From Microbulbifer sp. THAF38 (GTDB taxonomy: Bacteria; Pseudomonadota; Gammaproteobacteria; Pseudomonadales; Cellvibrionaceae), in the NCBI RefSeq assembly GCF_009363535.1, contig NZ_CP045369.1:310001-374000 (forward strand): 64,000 nt of DNA, read 5' to 3'. The notes below the pieces were generated by a model. It saw only the letters and a program-made list of their open reading frames with translations. It ran no database searches and was not told where the DNA came from. Positions 51,782-60,609 of this stretch are shown here, in pieces. The first letter of the stretch is position 1; the number at the start of each line of letters is the position of its first letter. The position numbers were made by a program, and so were the translations under genes.

Positions 51782-52354
51782 TCAGTCTTCTTTGGCGCGG
51801 CCCAGGTATTCACCGGTGCGGGTGTCGACCTTGATGGTCTCGCCGATTTCCAGGAACAGGGGCACTTTTACTACGGCGCCGGTCACTAGGGTGGCGGGCT
51901 TGGTGCCGCCCTGGGCGGTGTCGCCACGCAGACCCGGGTCTGTGTCAGTGATTTCCAGGATCACATGGTTGGGCGGGGTAACTGCCAGAGGAGAACCGTT
52001 ATACAGAGTTACGGTGCAGAGGTCTTGTTCTTTCAGCCACTTGGCGGCATCGCCGACCGCATCGGTACTGGCCTGGTGCTGCTCGAAAGTTTCAGGCTCC
52101 ATAAAGTGGAAGAACTCACCGTCGTTGTAGAGATATTCCATCTCGCGGTCCATCACGTCTGCGCCTTCCAGGCTTTCGCCGGAGCGGAAGGTACGCTCCC
52201 ATACGCGGCCGGTTTTCAGGTTGCGCAGTTTGACTCGGTTGAACGCCTGGCCCTTGCCAGGTTTGACGAACTCGTTTTCCACGATAGAGCAGGGATCGCC
52301 GTCGAGCATTACCTTGAGGCCGCCCTTGAATTCGTTGGTAGAGTAATTAGCCAT
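51782..52354 (-). CDS. efp: Translation elongation factor P
   Basis: 190 residues. Opens [19 protein letters not shown]. The modifiable Lys34 lies in [20 protein letters not shown], confirming an E. coli-type lysylated EF-P rather than the Arg32 rhamnosylated form of Pseudomonas. Three domains; ends in the EF-P signature [19 protein letters not shown]. Relieves ribosome stalling at proline stretches. epmA is downstream and epmB nearby, giving the full modification set. Confidence 0.97.
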   Translation of the reverse strand: MANYSTNEFKGGLKVMLDGDPCSIVENEFVKPGKGQAFNRVKLRNLKTGRVWERTFRSGESLEGADVMDREMEYLYNDGEFFHFMEPETFEQHQASTDAVGDAAKWLKEQDLCTVTLYNGSPLAVTPPNHVILEITDTDPGLRGDTAQGGTKPATLVTGAVVKVPLFLEIGETIKVDTRTGEYLGRAKED

Positions 52355-52391
52355 AGCAATTAGAGCCCTTATAAGTCATGTATCTCTATGA

Positions 52392-52420
52392 TATTTAACG
52401 AGTTTTTCCCGCGCATACAA
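52392..52420 (-). promoter_or_regulatory. Probable promoter of efp-epmA
   Basis: On the minus strand TTGTAT (52420-52415), a 17-base spacer and TAAATA (52397-52392), about 38 bases before the efp ATG. The -10 is only a partial match. Confidence 0.45.
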
Positions 52421-52646
52421 CCGGCCTTGGCCCGGCTCAACCCAGGGAATCCCGTGCGCTTCCGCTAAAACTGGTAGCTGCAAACGACTCGTTTGGCCGC
52501 GGCGCAGAGACTTTACCGGCGACCCTGAAATGTTGGGGCGGGATTATACAGGAGGGCGGCGCCCTGAACGACTCCACGCGGGTATTTGTACCGCTGTAAC
52601 GAGCGGTTGCGAAGGGCCTGGCTGGGGCTGGGTGCGGTCAAGCAGC

Positions 52647-52673
52647 AGTTCGCGGGCATCGGGCCCGCGAACT
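52647..52673 (-). terminator. Stem-loop downstream of the class II aldolase gene
   Basis: Perfect 10-bp stem AGTTCGCGGG/CCCGCGAACT with a 7-base loop, 25 bases past the aldolase stop. It lacks a T tract on either strand. Confidence 0.4.
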
Positions 52674-52697
52674 GATAAAAGTGGCGGTGACTGTGTC

Positions 52698-53492
52698 TCA
52701 GCCCAGGGGGTTATCGATGGTGTTATCGATATCCCGCAGCAGACGCCTGGCGTAGTAGGCAAAGGTGGCCTGGCTGCGCTTTTCCTGCAAGATCCAGTCG
52801 TGGGCCTCGCGGCCGAGTTCCGGTTTGATGTCCTGAATGGTGCCGGAGGATTCCGCCAGCATTTGCAAATGCGCGGCGCGCTCGCATTGCAGGGCCATGG
52901 AGCAGGCCTCTTCTACGGAACGGCAGGCGATGATCAGGCCGTGATGGGCGAGCAGAATCGCGCGCTTGTCACCGATCGCCTCGGCAATGAGTTCGCCCTC
53001 ATTGTTGCCCACTGGTACACCGGGCCATTCCTTGAGGAAGGCGATATCGTCGTACAACATGCAGGCGTCCATATGGGAAATCTTCAGCGGGCGCTCCAGC
53101 ATGGACAGGGCGGAAATATGAATTGGGTGAGAATGCACGATGCATTTTACATCCGGGCGTGCGCGGTAAATCCAGGTGTGAAAGCGGTTGGCCGGGTTGG
53201 CCATACCCTCTCCGGATATGACTTCCAGATCTTCGTTAACTTCCAGCAGGTTGGACGCGGTAATTTCATCAAACCCCAGCCCCAGGCGCTGGGTGTAATA
53301 ATTTCCGGGTGTTTCCGCGCGGGCGGTAATTTGCCCGGCCAGACCGGAATCGTGTCCGTGGGCAAAAAGAATGCGGCAGGTCAGTGCGAGTTTTTCCCGT
53401 AGAGACCAGTCGGGCACACCCAGGTGCTCTTTCATGGATTCGCTGGCGCGCTCAATCAGCTCGCCTTTGTTCATTGATAGTGTTTCAGCCAT
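52698..53492 (-). CDS. Class II aldolase/adducin-family protein
   Basis: 264 residues from ATG 53492; GGAG sits 7 bases before it and inside the codons of an alternative ATG at 53504. Family marks: zinc-binding IVHSHPIHISAL and LAHHGLIIACRSVEEA, and RILFAHGHDSGLAGQITAR near the N-terminus (substrate loop). Members include sugar-phosphate aldolases, dehydratases and decarboxylases; the reaction cannot be read here. The diiron-oxidase-like gene is 182 bases upstream on the same strand. Confidence 0.88.
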   Translation of the reverse strand: MAETLSMNKGELIERASESMKEHLGVPDWSLREKLALTCRILFAHGHDSGLAGQITARAETPGNYYTQRLGLGFDEITASNLLEVNEDLEVISGEGMANPANRFHTWIYRARPDVKCIVHSHPIHISALSMLERPLKISHMDACMLYDDIAFLKEWPGVPVGNNEGELIAEAIGDKRAILLAHHGLIIACRSVEEACSMALQCERAAHLQMLAESSGTIQDIKPELGREAHDWILQEKRSQATFAYYARRLLRDIDNTIDNPLG

Positions 53493-53674
53493 ATTTGACT
53501 CCATGACTTACGAAAGGAAGTTTCAGCAGTTGACGCCGATAGGCAGAACTCCCGCATGAAATTCCCATTCCATTGTTTTAATTATTCGCGGCAACAAACG
53601 CAGCTACTTCACTGTTGCGTTCACGTCCCTGTGTTGTGCCCAGCCACAATAATAAATGACTGGGCACACACGGC

Positions 53675-54385
53675 TTAGGCGGAAACCGCTTGGGGCTGGC
53701 TCTGGCTCGAGGTGCGGTAGGCAGTTTCGATGGAGTCGAAGAACTGTTGGCGGGCTTGCACCAGACGGCGCCCCGCGTCGAGCATTACGTCGAGTTGGGA
53801 GGCATCTTTGCTGCCGATCTCAACCATAATATCGCGGATGGTTTCCGCGTGGCCGTCATCGCATTCGATGTGCAGCAGGAAGAAAGTTAATTGCTCGTCG
53901 GCCACACCGCAGGCGCGGAAGCCGGCTACGATATCGCTGTAGAGGTCCGGCACCAATGCTTCTGCGCCCAGGCAGAGTGCGCCCAGGCCAGAGCTGGCAC
54001 GCAGGTCGCGGCAGTGCTGGAACATGGTGTCGATCAGGTGCTGGGTGCCGGGCAGAATTTCTGCATTTTCCAGGCTCAGACCAAAATGCTCGAGAGTCTC
54101 GCGGTAAATCTCGGCGTGGGGTTTGGGGCTGTCGGGTTCCAGACCCAGTTCTTCCATCAGGTTTTCAGCCAACTCATGCACTTCTTTATTGCTGGGGAGG
54201 TTGGCCATCATCGCACAGAGGTAACGCACGAAGTAGCTGCTGTAGATTCCCTGTTGCACCAGGAAAATTTTCAGCTCTTCCATGGTTATGGAGCCATCGC
54301 GGCAGCGCTTGAGGAACGGATGAGCGCGGGTCTGCTCAATCAATAAATCTTTATTGGCCTCAAGTAATTCGAGCTGCATTTCCAT
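53675..54385 (-). CDS. Heme-oxygenase-like diiron protein (TenA/PqqC/CADD superfamily)
   Basis: 236 residues from ATG 54385 (AGGA 9 bases upstream; ORF open to 54412). All-helical. Candidate metal ligands appear in the order and spacing of the CADD-type dinuclear site: Glu83-x6-His90, Glu142, and His172-x3-Asp176-x2-His179 in LLHIECDDGHAET. Such proteins are iron-dependent oxidases or oxygenases (CADD, UndA, BesC, SznF groups) or ligand binders. The substrate is unknown. It shares direction with the class II aldolase gene downstream. Plain TenA or PqqC is unlikely, since both lack the complete ligand set. Confidence 0.78.
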   Translation of the reverse strand: MEMQLELLEANKDLLIEQTRAHPFLKRCRDGSITMEELKIFLVQQGIYSSYFVRYLCAMMANLPSNKEVHELAENLMEELGLEPDSPKPHAEIYRETLEHFGLSLENAEILPGTQHLIDTMFQHCRDLRASSGLGALCLGAEALVPDLYSDIVAGFRACGVADEQLTFFLLHIECDDGHAETIRDIMVEIGSKDASQLDVMLDAGRRLVQARQQFFDSIETAYRTSSQSQPQAVSA

Positions 54386-55082
54386 CGAATTTTTCCTTTT
54401 TTGTAATTCCATTTTTATTGGACGGGGGAGATGCCCGGACTTATTTTTTTATTGAAATTCGAGTGCACTGATTTCAAGAAAGACAAGGTTGTTATCGCTT
54501 TGTCTTTGGCTAAATTAACACCCTATTAACCCTGTTGTGAATGGGGGAATTGTGAAGATTTTCCTAAGGAAATTTGTACGGCCAGTAATATTTTTACCTT
54601 GACGGTTAAATTTTTATTATTGTTATTTTTATAATTTTGGAGTGAGCTTTTACTTATGGGCAAGTCGGAGTTACCACTTCGCTTTCAAGTCAAGCGGTGC
54701 GCCTTTTCGAATAAGTAAAGAGTTATTTTTATTGATTTGTGGGTTATGGGGTACTCGCTCAATCATCGAATTTTTTTCATTGTTTATGTGACAAAGTTGA
54801 ATAATTGCCGAGTAGAAAATCCCTGACTGAAATCCCCTTTTGCACACCCAGACATTGCAAGGCAGGTCTAGGTCCCGGTTGCAACCGATATTAGTTGGCT
54901 TATAAACCATTCTGACTGTGTGGTTTTATTGGTTCTAACCCGGGATCAGTGCTCCGTGGTTTTCTTCTTTCAGGAGGCCGCTATCAGCCCGGGTGGACCG
55001 ATTACCCGGAGTGTCTGTGCCTGGGTCTGCTTCTGGTACAATTGCTACTTCTCTAGTGTTGCTCCCCTCTGTGCGAATTCCT
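54386..55082. other. AT-rich intergenic region between divergent genes
   Basis: About 700 bases, the longest gene-free stretch of the window and AT-rich between about 54400 and 54830. A 79-codon minus-strand ORF (54671-54910) has no good Shine-Dalgarno sequence and no family resemblance, and I do not call it. The right end holds the epmB promoter. I see no tRNA, insertion sequence or clear terminator. It may hold a small RNA or remnants. Confidence 0.5.
55034..55042 (+). promoter_or_regulatory. Extended -10 promoter of epmB
   Basis: TGGTACAAT fits the extended -10 pattern TGnTATAAT. A recognisable -35 is missing, as is usual for this class. The leader would be about 34 bases to ATG 55083. 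Confidence 0.5.
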
Positions 55083-56135
55083 ATGGCGAAATCCCCAGCC
55101 GTCGACAGCGAATTGATCGACATCCACGAAGCCCGCCGTTGGCAGGATGAACTCTCTGACCTGGTCACAGCCCCTGAAGAGTTGATCGAATTACTGCAGC
55201 TCGATCCTGAGCAATTGCCCTGGGCGCAACAGGCCAGCGACAAGTTCGCCCTGCGAGTACCGCGTCCGTTTATCCGTCGCATGCGTCTAGCCGATCCGAA
55301 TGATCCACTCCTGTTGCAGGTATTGCCCGGAGCTGCAGAGCTGGAAGTGGTTGCGGGCTTTAGTGCCGATCCATTGCAGGAAGCTGAGGCGAATCCGCTT
55401 CCTGGAGTGGTGCATAAATATCACGGTCGTCTGCTGTTTATCACGGCGGGGCAGTGCGCGGTAAATTGTCGTTACTGTTTCCGCCGGGAATTTCCCTACG
55501 GTGATAATCACCTGAATCGCAAACAGTGGTCTGCAGCACTGGAATATGTGCGCGCGCGCAGCGAGTTGCGGGAGGTGATACTGAGCGGTGGCGACCCACT
55601 GGTGTTGAACGACCGCCAACTTGGCTGGCTTGCCGGAGAGCTGGCGCAGATCCCACACCTAAACAAATTACGCATCCACAGTCGTGTGCCCATAGTGGCG
55701 CCGAGCCGGATTACCGATGAGATGCTGTCCTGGTTCGCTCAATCGCGCCTGAAACCGGTACTGGTTTTGCACTGCAACCACGCCAATGAAATTGATGCGG
55801 AGGTGCGCGCGGGTCTGGCTAGGCTGCGCAATGCGGGGGTGATTCTGCTAAATCAAGCGGTACTGCTGCGCGGCGTTAACGATAAGTGCGAAACCCTGGA
55901 ATCATTGAGTGAAACGCTGTTCGATGCAGGGGTGTTGCCCTATTACCTGCACCAGCTGGATAGGGTCAACGGCGCTGCCCACTTTGAAGTCAGCGATAGC
56001 GCGGCAGTGGAAATCATTGAGCAAATGCGCAGGCGCCTGCCGGGTTATTTGGTTCCCAAGCTAGTGCGCGAGATACCAGGTGTTGCTTCAAAGTCCCCAA
56101 TAGAAGCTAACAGCAAGATACCTCAAACCAATTAA
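55083..56135 (+). CDS. epmB: EF-P beta-lysylation protein (lysine 2,3-aminomutase)
   Basis: 350 residues from ATG 55083; the frame is open further up, but that part lies over the promoter and is unlike the family. Radical-SAM/PLP enzyme that turns (S)-alpha-lysine into (R)-beta-lysine for EpmA. The 4Fe-4S motif CAVNCRYCFRREFPYG is intact, as are VILSGGDPLVLNDRQL, LRIHSRVPIVAPSRI, LLNQAVLLRGVND and LPYYLHQLDRVNGAAHF. As in E. coli, it is transcribed away from efp, though here two genes lie between them. Confidence 0.94.
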   Translation: MAKSPAVDSELIDIHEARRWQDELSDLVTAPEELIELLQLDPEQLPWAQQASDKFALRVPRPFIRRMRLADPNDPLLLQVLPGAAELEVVAGFSADPLQEAEANPLPGVVHKYHGRLLFITAGQCAVNCRYCFRREFPYGDNHLNRKQWSAALEYVRARSELREVILSGGDPLVLNDRQLGWLAGELAQIPHLNKLRIHSRVPIVAPSRITDEMLSWFAQSRLKPVLVLHCNHANEIDAEVRAGLARLRNAGVILLNQAVLLRGVNDKCETLESLSETLFDAGVLPYYLHQLDRVNGAAHFEVSDSAAVEIIEQMRRRLPGYLVPKLVREIPGVASKSPIEANSKIPQTN

Positions 56136-56145
56136 TAAAAATTCT

Positions 56146-56185
56146 GGGCGGCAGTGGGCGACAGAGGGCGACAGAGGACGGAAAA
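56146..56185 (+). repeat. 10-bp tandem repeat after epmB
   Basis: GGGCGACAGA occurs at 56156 and 56166, flanked by the variants GGGCGGCAGT (56146) and GGACGGAAAA (56176). It begins 10 bases after the epmB stop. No function is evident. Confidence 0.6.
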
Positions 56186-56354
56186 ATGGCGCCAAATTGA
56201 TCTAGGCTAAATATCTATTAGGGCCTATCTATATAGTGGCTGCCGCATTAGTTGTGCCGTACAGGCCCTAGATAAAAAGAGGTTGCCGACCCGCTGAGTG
56301 ATTACTTATTCGCAAATTCATACTTTTGAGTGCGTTTTTTTACAGGGGGAATTG

Positions 56355-56370
56355 TGTGACTTTGGTCACG
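56355..56370 (+). promoter_or_regulatory. Candidate CRP/Vfr binding site upstream of fimX
   Basis: TGTGA-CTTTGG-TCACG matches the CRP/Vfr consensus TGTGA-N6-TCACA in nine of ten fixed positions and is itself a near-palindrome. It lies 98 bases before the fimX ATG, a distance that fits activation. No -10/-35 pair stood out downstream of it. Confidence 0.6.
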
Positions 56371-56467
56371 CGTACCATCCTGAAGTGCTCTTGTATGCCA
56401 CCACAGGGGCCCCCTAAACTTACCGCATGGGGTTGCGGTGCGCTGCCCTGAAAAAATAGAGCAAATA

Positions 56468-58555
56468 ATGAATAGCAACGACACTATCCGACTCCTTCTG
56501 ATTCACGACATGCCCGCAGAGGCACAGCGCCTGGTGAGCATGTTGCACAATGCCGGCAGACCTAACCGCGCCCAGCATGTCGCCAACGAAGCGGTTTTTA
56601 CCCGCCTGCTGCAAGACAAAACCTGGGACCTGGTAATCGCCTCAGAAAGTAGCACCCAGATTCCACCGGCGGTGGCCCTGCGCACAATCAGTAAACTGCA
56701 AAAAGATATCCCGGTGATCCTGCTGAGTGAGCGCACTGGCTCCCAGCCTGTAGTGGAGGGGCTGAAGCTTGGCGCACGGGACGTGGTAACAGTGGATGAG
56801 GACCAGCATCTATTGCTGGTGATCCAGCGCGAGATGAGTGCTCTCGCAAACCGCCGCCAGGCACGGATACATGACCGCCGCTATCACGCCACGCTCAAGC
56901 GCGCCAAAGAATTGCTCGACAGCTCTAAGGACGCTATCGCTTATGTCTCCGATGGTCTTTTGGTATACGCCAACGATTCATTTGCCGAACGCTTCGGCTA
57001 TGAAAGTGGTGAGGAGGTCGAATACCAGCCACTGATCGATATGCTGTCGGAAAGTGAGCAGGAAGGGGCGCGGGAATTTCTCAAGCGATGCGCCATCGAC
57101 AACAATGAGGTCGAGGCCAAAGAGTGGCGGTTTACCGCCAGAACAATGAATGGCGATCCCCTGCCCACCCGTGCCGAGGTGCTCAGCACCACCTATGAGG
57201 AAGAGCGCTGCCTGCAAGTGCGCATTGCCAGCCGTCGCGGCGATACCGAACAGCTGGAAGCCCAGCTCAGCGATATTAAAAACCGCGACCCGCTCACCGG
57301 TCTGTTCAATCGCCAGCACTTCTTGCAGCTATTGGACTCCACTATCAAGGCCTCCGCAGATTCGCGCCGCACCGGTGGCTTGATGTTTATTCAGGTGGAT
57401 CGCTTTGCTGAAGAGGTGCAAAAAGTTGTGGGTGTGGCCGGTGCCGATGCGCTGCAGAAGGCCATGGCCGAGCTGTTACAGGGCTGTCAGCGCAGCGGCG
57501 ATACCCTGGCGCGTTACAGCGACGAGAGTTTCTGCCTGCTGAGCCCGGATACCACGCCGGACAGTATCGAACTGCGCGCTAAAGACATACTCAAGCGAAT
57601 TGCCGACACCATTTTCGATGCTGCCGGCAAGACTCAGCAGGTGACCGCTTCGATTGGGATTTCATTACTGAGCGAGGCCTCCAGTGGCTCCCAGCAGGTG
57701 CTGGAGCAGGCACAAACGGCCCATAAACTGGCCCTCGGTGAAGACAGTCAGGGCGGTGCCTTTGCCCTTTATGAGCCGGATACCGAAAACAGTGCCGATG
57801 CCGGCACTTATCACCGCGCCCGTGTGGTACAGGCGCTGGAAGCGGGCAGTCTCAAACTGCTGTACCAGCCGATCCTGAGCCTGCAGGGCACCGGCGAGCA
57901 GATGTATGAAGTATTGGTTCGCATGCTCGATGAAAAAGAGGAGCTGGCGCCGTTGGCTTTTCTGCAGGAGCTGGGCGATGCGGGCCTTTCGGCAAAAATG
58001 GATCGCTGGGTGATTCTCACTGCAATCAAGGCCGCGTCCGCCGCCAGGGCCGCGGGCAAAGAAGTGTCGCTGTTGCTGCACCTCACCACCGCCTCGCTAC
58101 TCGACAACAGCCTGCCGGCCTGGCTGGGGGTGGCCTTCAAAGCTGCCAAACTGGTACCAAGTTCGGTCGTTTTCCAGTTGCGTCAGGAAGATATCACCAG
58201 CAATTTACACGCAGCTCGGGATTTCACCACCCAGGTTCAGCAACTCGGCTGCCGCGTATCTGTTTGTCACTTTGGCACGGGTTTGAATCCATTCAAGGCT
58301 TTGGAGCACGTGAAGGTAGATATTGCCAAGATAGATCCGTCATTTGTGCGTGAAGTGCAGGATGAGGGTGAGAGTAGCGATACCCTTGCGGGTTTGGTAC
58401 AGCGCTTAGGCGAGGCGAACACCAAGGTGATCGTGCCCCATATCGAGCAGGCCAGCATGCTGCCCACTCTGTGGCAAACCGGCACCGATTATATCCAGGG
58501 CTATTATGTACAAGCTCCGGCGGAGGAGATGAACTTTGATTTCAGCCTGGATTAA
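56468..58555 (+). CDS. fimX: FimX-like REC-PAS-degenerate GGDEF-degenerate EAL protein
   Basis: 695 residues from ATG 56468 (P. aeruginosa FimX: 691). The opening TIRLLLIHDMPAEAQRLVSM is a receiver-like domain, followed by PAS (ELLDSSKDAIAYVSDGLLVY), GGDEF (NRDPLTGLFNRQHFLQLLDS) and EAL (ALEAGSLKLLYQPILSLQG). The GGDEF signature is degenerate (YSDESF, residues about 350-355) and EAL is EVL (about 481-483), so neither cyclase nor phosphodiesterase activity is expected. FimX binds c-di-GMP through its EAL domain and controls type IV pilus assembly and twitching. An upstream GTG at 56438 is a less likely start. Confidence 0.9.
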   Translation: MNSNDTIRLLLIHDMPAEAQRLVSMLHNAGRPNRAQHVANEAVFTRLLQDKTWDLVIASESSTQIPPAVALRTISKLQKDIPVILLSERTGSQPVVEGLKLGARDVVTVDEDQHLLLVIQREMSALANRRQARIHDRRYHATLKRAKELLDSSKDAIAYVSDGLLVYANDSFAERFGYESGEEVEYQPLIDMLSESEQEGAREFLKRCAIDNNEVEAKEWRFTARTMNGDPLPTRAEVLSTTYEEERCLQVRIASRRGDTEQLEAQLSDIKNRDPLTGLFNRQHFLQLLDSTIKASADSRRTGGLMFIQVDRFAEEVQKVVGVAGADALQKAMAELLQGCQRSGDTLARYSDESFCLLSPDTTPDSIELRAKDILKRIADTIFDAAGKTQQVTASIGISLLSEASSGSQQVLEQAQTAHKLALGEDSQGGAFALYEPDTENSADAGTYHRARVVQALEAGSLKLLYQPILSLQGTGEQMYEVLVRMLDEKEELAPLAFLQELGDAGLSAKMDRWVILTAIKAASAARAAGKEVSLLLHLTTASLLDNSLPAWLGVAFKAAKLVPSSVVFQLRQEDITSNLHAARDFTTQVQQLGCRVSVCHFGTGLNPFKALEHVKVDIAKIDPSFVREVQDEGESSDTLAGLVQRLGEANTKVIVPHIEQASMLPTLWQTGTDYIQGYYVQAPAEEMNFDFSLD

Positions 58556-58580
58556 ACAGGCTTATTGAAGGGTGGAGAAT

Positions 58581-58614
58581 AACCGCACAGCCCATAGGGC
58601 TGTGTGGTTTTTTT
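58581..58614 (+). terminator. Terminator of fimX
   Basis: Stem AACCGCACAGCCC/GGGCTGTGTGGTT (one mismatch or wobble), loop ATA, followed by seven T. Confidence 0.93.
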
Positions 58615-58637
58615 ATACCTCTTAAACCTTGCAGTGG

Positions 58638-60299
58638 CTAAACCTTGTAGCGACTGCGTAGGGCGGCAATGGTATTGCGCGCCAGTGTGGCGTAGCCAGG
58701 AGCTGGAGCCGGTGCATTCTCTGGACCGCTGCTCTCGTTCCAGGCTCGCTGCACATGGTTGGCACCGGCCTTTTGCTTATAGATTCGCGCCAGGCTGGCG
58801 TTGTAACTCTTACTGGTGACGGTATCCACGTGATACCAGTGGGCTTTGGTACGGGAGTGGGATACATCCATCAGCAGGTAGCCGCGCTGGGTCACATTGA
58901 CCCATTTCAGATGTGGAATCAAACCGTCCATGGCGATGGCGGCTACATCGGTCAGGTGGGACTTATCCAGAAAACTGGAGGTCACGCCTGGGGTGACAAA
59001 CTCACCGCCCAGGGCGCCACGCCCGGTGAGGCGACCGTATTCGAGGATATTGAAGGGATTGCTGGCCAGGTCCCAGGCCCAGGAGCTGTGGATATCTCCG
59101 GTGAGCACCACAAAATTGTCGATATTGTGGTTGCTGATATGGTTGAACAAGCGTTCGCGGGAAGCGGTGTAGCCATCCCATTGGTCCATATTGATCGATA
59201 GATCTTTGGCCAGGGTCAGTTGCGCCATCATCACCTGCTGGCCCAGTACCCGCCAGCGCACCCCGTCTGCCTGGGATTGAGTCAGTCCATTGTGCAGCCA
59301 CTGTTCCTGTTGCGCACCGAGGATACTGCGATCGGGGTCATCGGCGGTCTTCTGGTCGAACCAATTGGCCTGCTCGTCACGGGCGGCAATCCGCGTATCC
59401 AGCATCATCAAATCCATCAGGTTGCCGAAGCGGAAGCTGCGGTAGATGGCCTTGTCACCAAACAGGTCGAGGAGGCCGTTGTCGCGGATTGGCATCCACT
59501 CGAAGTAGACCTGATTTGCCACGGTGCGGCGCACTGCCCAGTCCCCCTCGCCGTCTTGTGGATCGTGGTTTTCCGCACCGCCGGCCCAAGAGTTGTTGGC
59601 GCTCTCGTGGTCATCCCATACACAAATAAAGGGATGTTGACGGTGCACTTCCTGCAGATCCGGATCGGAGCGGTATTGGGCGTAACGTTGGCGATAGTCC
59701 TGGATATCCACCATTTCCTTGGCGGGAATCGGCTCACGTCCAAGGCCGGTGCCTGTGCCGAAACCGCCTGGGCCGTATTCATAGATGTAGTCGCCCAGGT
59801 GCAGCACCACATCCAGATCGGCGCGCAGGGCGATCTCGCGGTAAACATTGAAATAACCCATGGGATAGTTGGAGCAGCTGGTCACAGCGAAGCGCAGGCG
59901 CTCAACATGGCCGGTGGGCAGGGTGCGGGTGCGGCCGATGGGTGAATCGATACCGTTGGAGTAGAAGCGGTAATAGTAACTAGTCCCCGCTTGCAGGCCG
60001 GAAGCGTCCACTTTGATGGTGTAGTCCACCTCTGGGCCGGTGAGGCCACTGCCGCTGTTGACCACCATCGCCATCTCCGGGTCCAGGGCGATCTGCCAGG
60101 TGTAGGGCACCATGGACTGGAAGGCGGGGTCATCGGAGGGGGTGATCCGAGTCCAGAGAATAACGCGATCCGCCAGGGGGTCGCCGCTGGCCACGCCGTG
60201 CTGGAAGGGTTGCAGGCCGGCACCATAGGCTTTCAACAGTGGCAGGGATGCCAGGCCGGCGCCGGAAAATTGTAGGAACCGCCTCCGGGACAATGACAT
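58638..60299 (-). CDS. phoD: Tat-exported PhoD-family alkaline phosphatase
   Basis: 553 residues. Twin-arginine signal LSRRRFLQFSGAGLASLPLL. PhoD features: N-terminal Ig-like domain with GVASGDPLADRVILWTRITP, metal-site blocks FAVTSCSNYPMGYFNVYREI, VVLHLGDYIYEYGPGG, ICVWDDHESANNSWAGG and VVLTGDIHSSWAWDL. Hydrolyses phosphate mono- and diesters in the periplasm or outside, using Fe and Ca. AAGGAGAG precedes the ATG. No clear Pho box is visible upstream. Convergent with fimX. Confidence 0.94.
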   Translation of the reverse strand: MSLSRRRFLQFSGAGLASLPLLKAYGAGLQPFQHGVASGDPLADRVILWTRITPSDDPAFQSMVPYTWQIALDPEMAMVVNSGSGLTGPEVDYTIKVDASGLQAGTSYYYRFYSNGIDSPIGRTRTLPTGHVERLRFAVTSCSNYPMGYFNVYREIALRADLDVVLHLGDYIYEYGPGGFGTGTGLGREPIPAKEMVDIQDYRQRYAQYRSDPDLQEVHRQHPFICVWDDHESANNSWAGGAENHDPQDGEGDWAVRRTVANQVYFEWMPIRDNGLLDLFGDKAIYRSFRFGNLMDLMMLDTRIAARDEQANWFDQKTADDPDRSILGAQQEQWLHNGLTQSQADGVRWRVLGQQVMMAQLTLAKDLSINMDQWDGYTASRERLFNHISNHNIDNFVVLTGDIHSSWAWDLASNPFNILEYGRLTGRGALGGEFVTPGVTSSFLDKSHLTDVAAIAMDGLIPHLKWVNVTQRGYLLMDVSHSRTKAHWYHVDTVTSKSYNASLARIYKQKAGANHVQRAWNESSGPENAPAPAPGYATLARNTIAALRSRYKV

Positions 60300-60609
60300 G
60301 GGACTCTCCTTTATGTGCTTGTTTTAGAGGACCCGCAGTCTGAATAGGGAAAGTGAAGGCTTTGTTAATTACTGGGGAGATTTTTTCGATCTCAGCGGGG
60401 ATTAGTCAGCAAATTCATCCGCCAGCGTAGAAGTTGAGACATGCGTCTATTTTTATCGCCGCGGCGAGCATGATCTTCGGTGGTGGGGCTCGCTCGATGC
60501 TGCCCGTGGCGGTCACCCAGCGGGGATCTGCCTCCCTATCGTTCCGCAAGCGCGCACTCTCGGGTATCCTGTGGCGCAAATTGAAAAGCTGAACCCAGGG
60601 AGTAAACCC
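60300..60609. other. Intergenic region between phoD and the M1 peptidase gene
   Basis: 310 bases carrying the upstream regions of two divergent genes. Only their Shine-Dalgarno sequences are clear (minus-strand AAGGAGAG and plus-strand GGGAG). TATCCT at 60565-60570 is a possible -10 box for the peptidase gene, with no good -35. Nothing else stands out. Confidence 0.5.

Noticed and set aside
54671..54910. 79-codon minus-strand frame in the AT-rich gap
   Set aside because: No clear Shine-Dalgarno sequence, no signal or domain, and composition like the surrounding non-coding DNA.
56219..56270. TAGGGCCT/AGGCCCTA inverted repeat as an epmB terminator
   Set aside because: The 36-base loop is too long and no T run follows.
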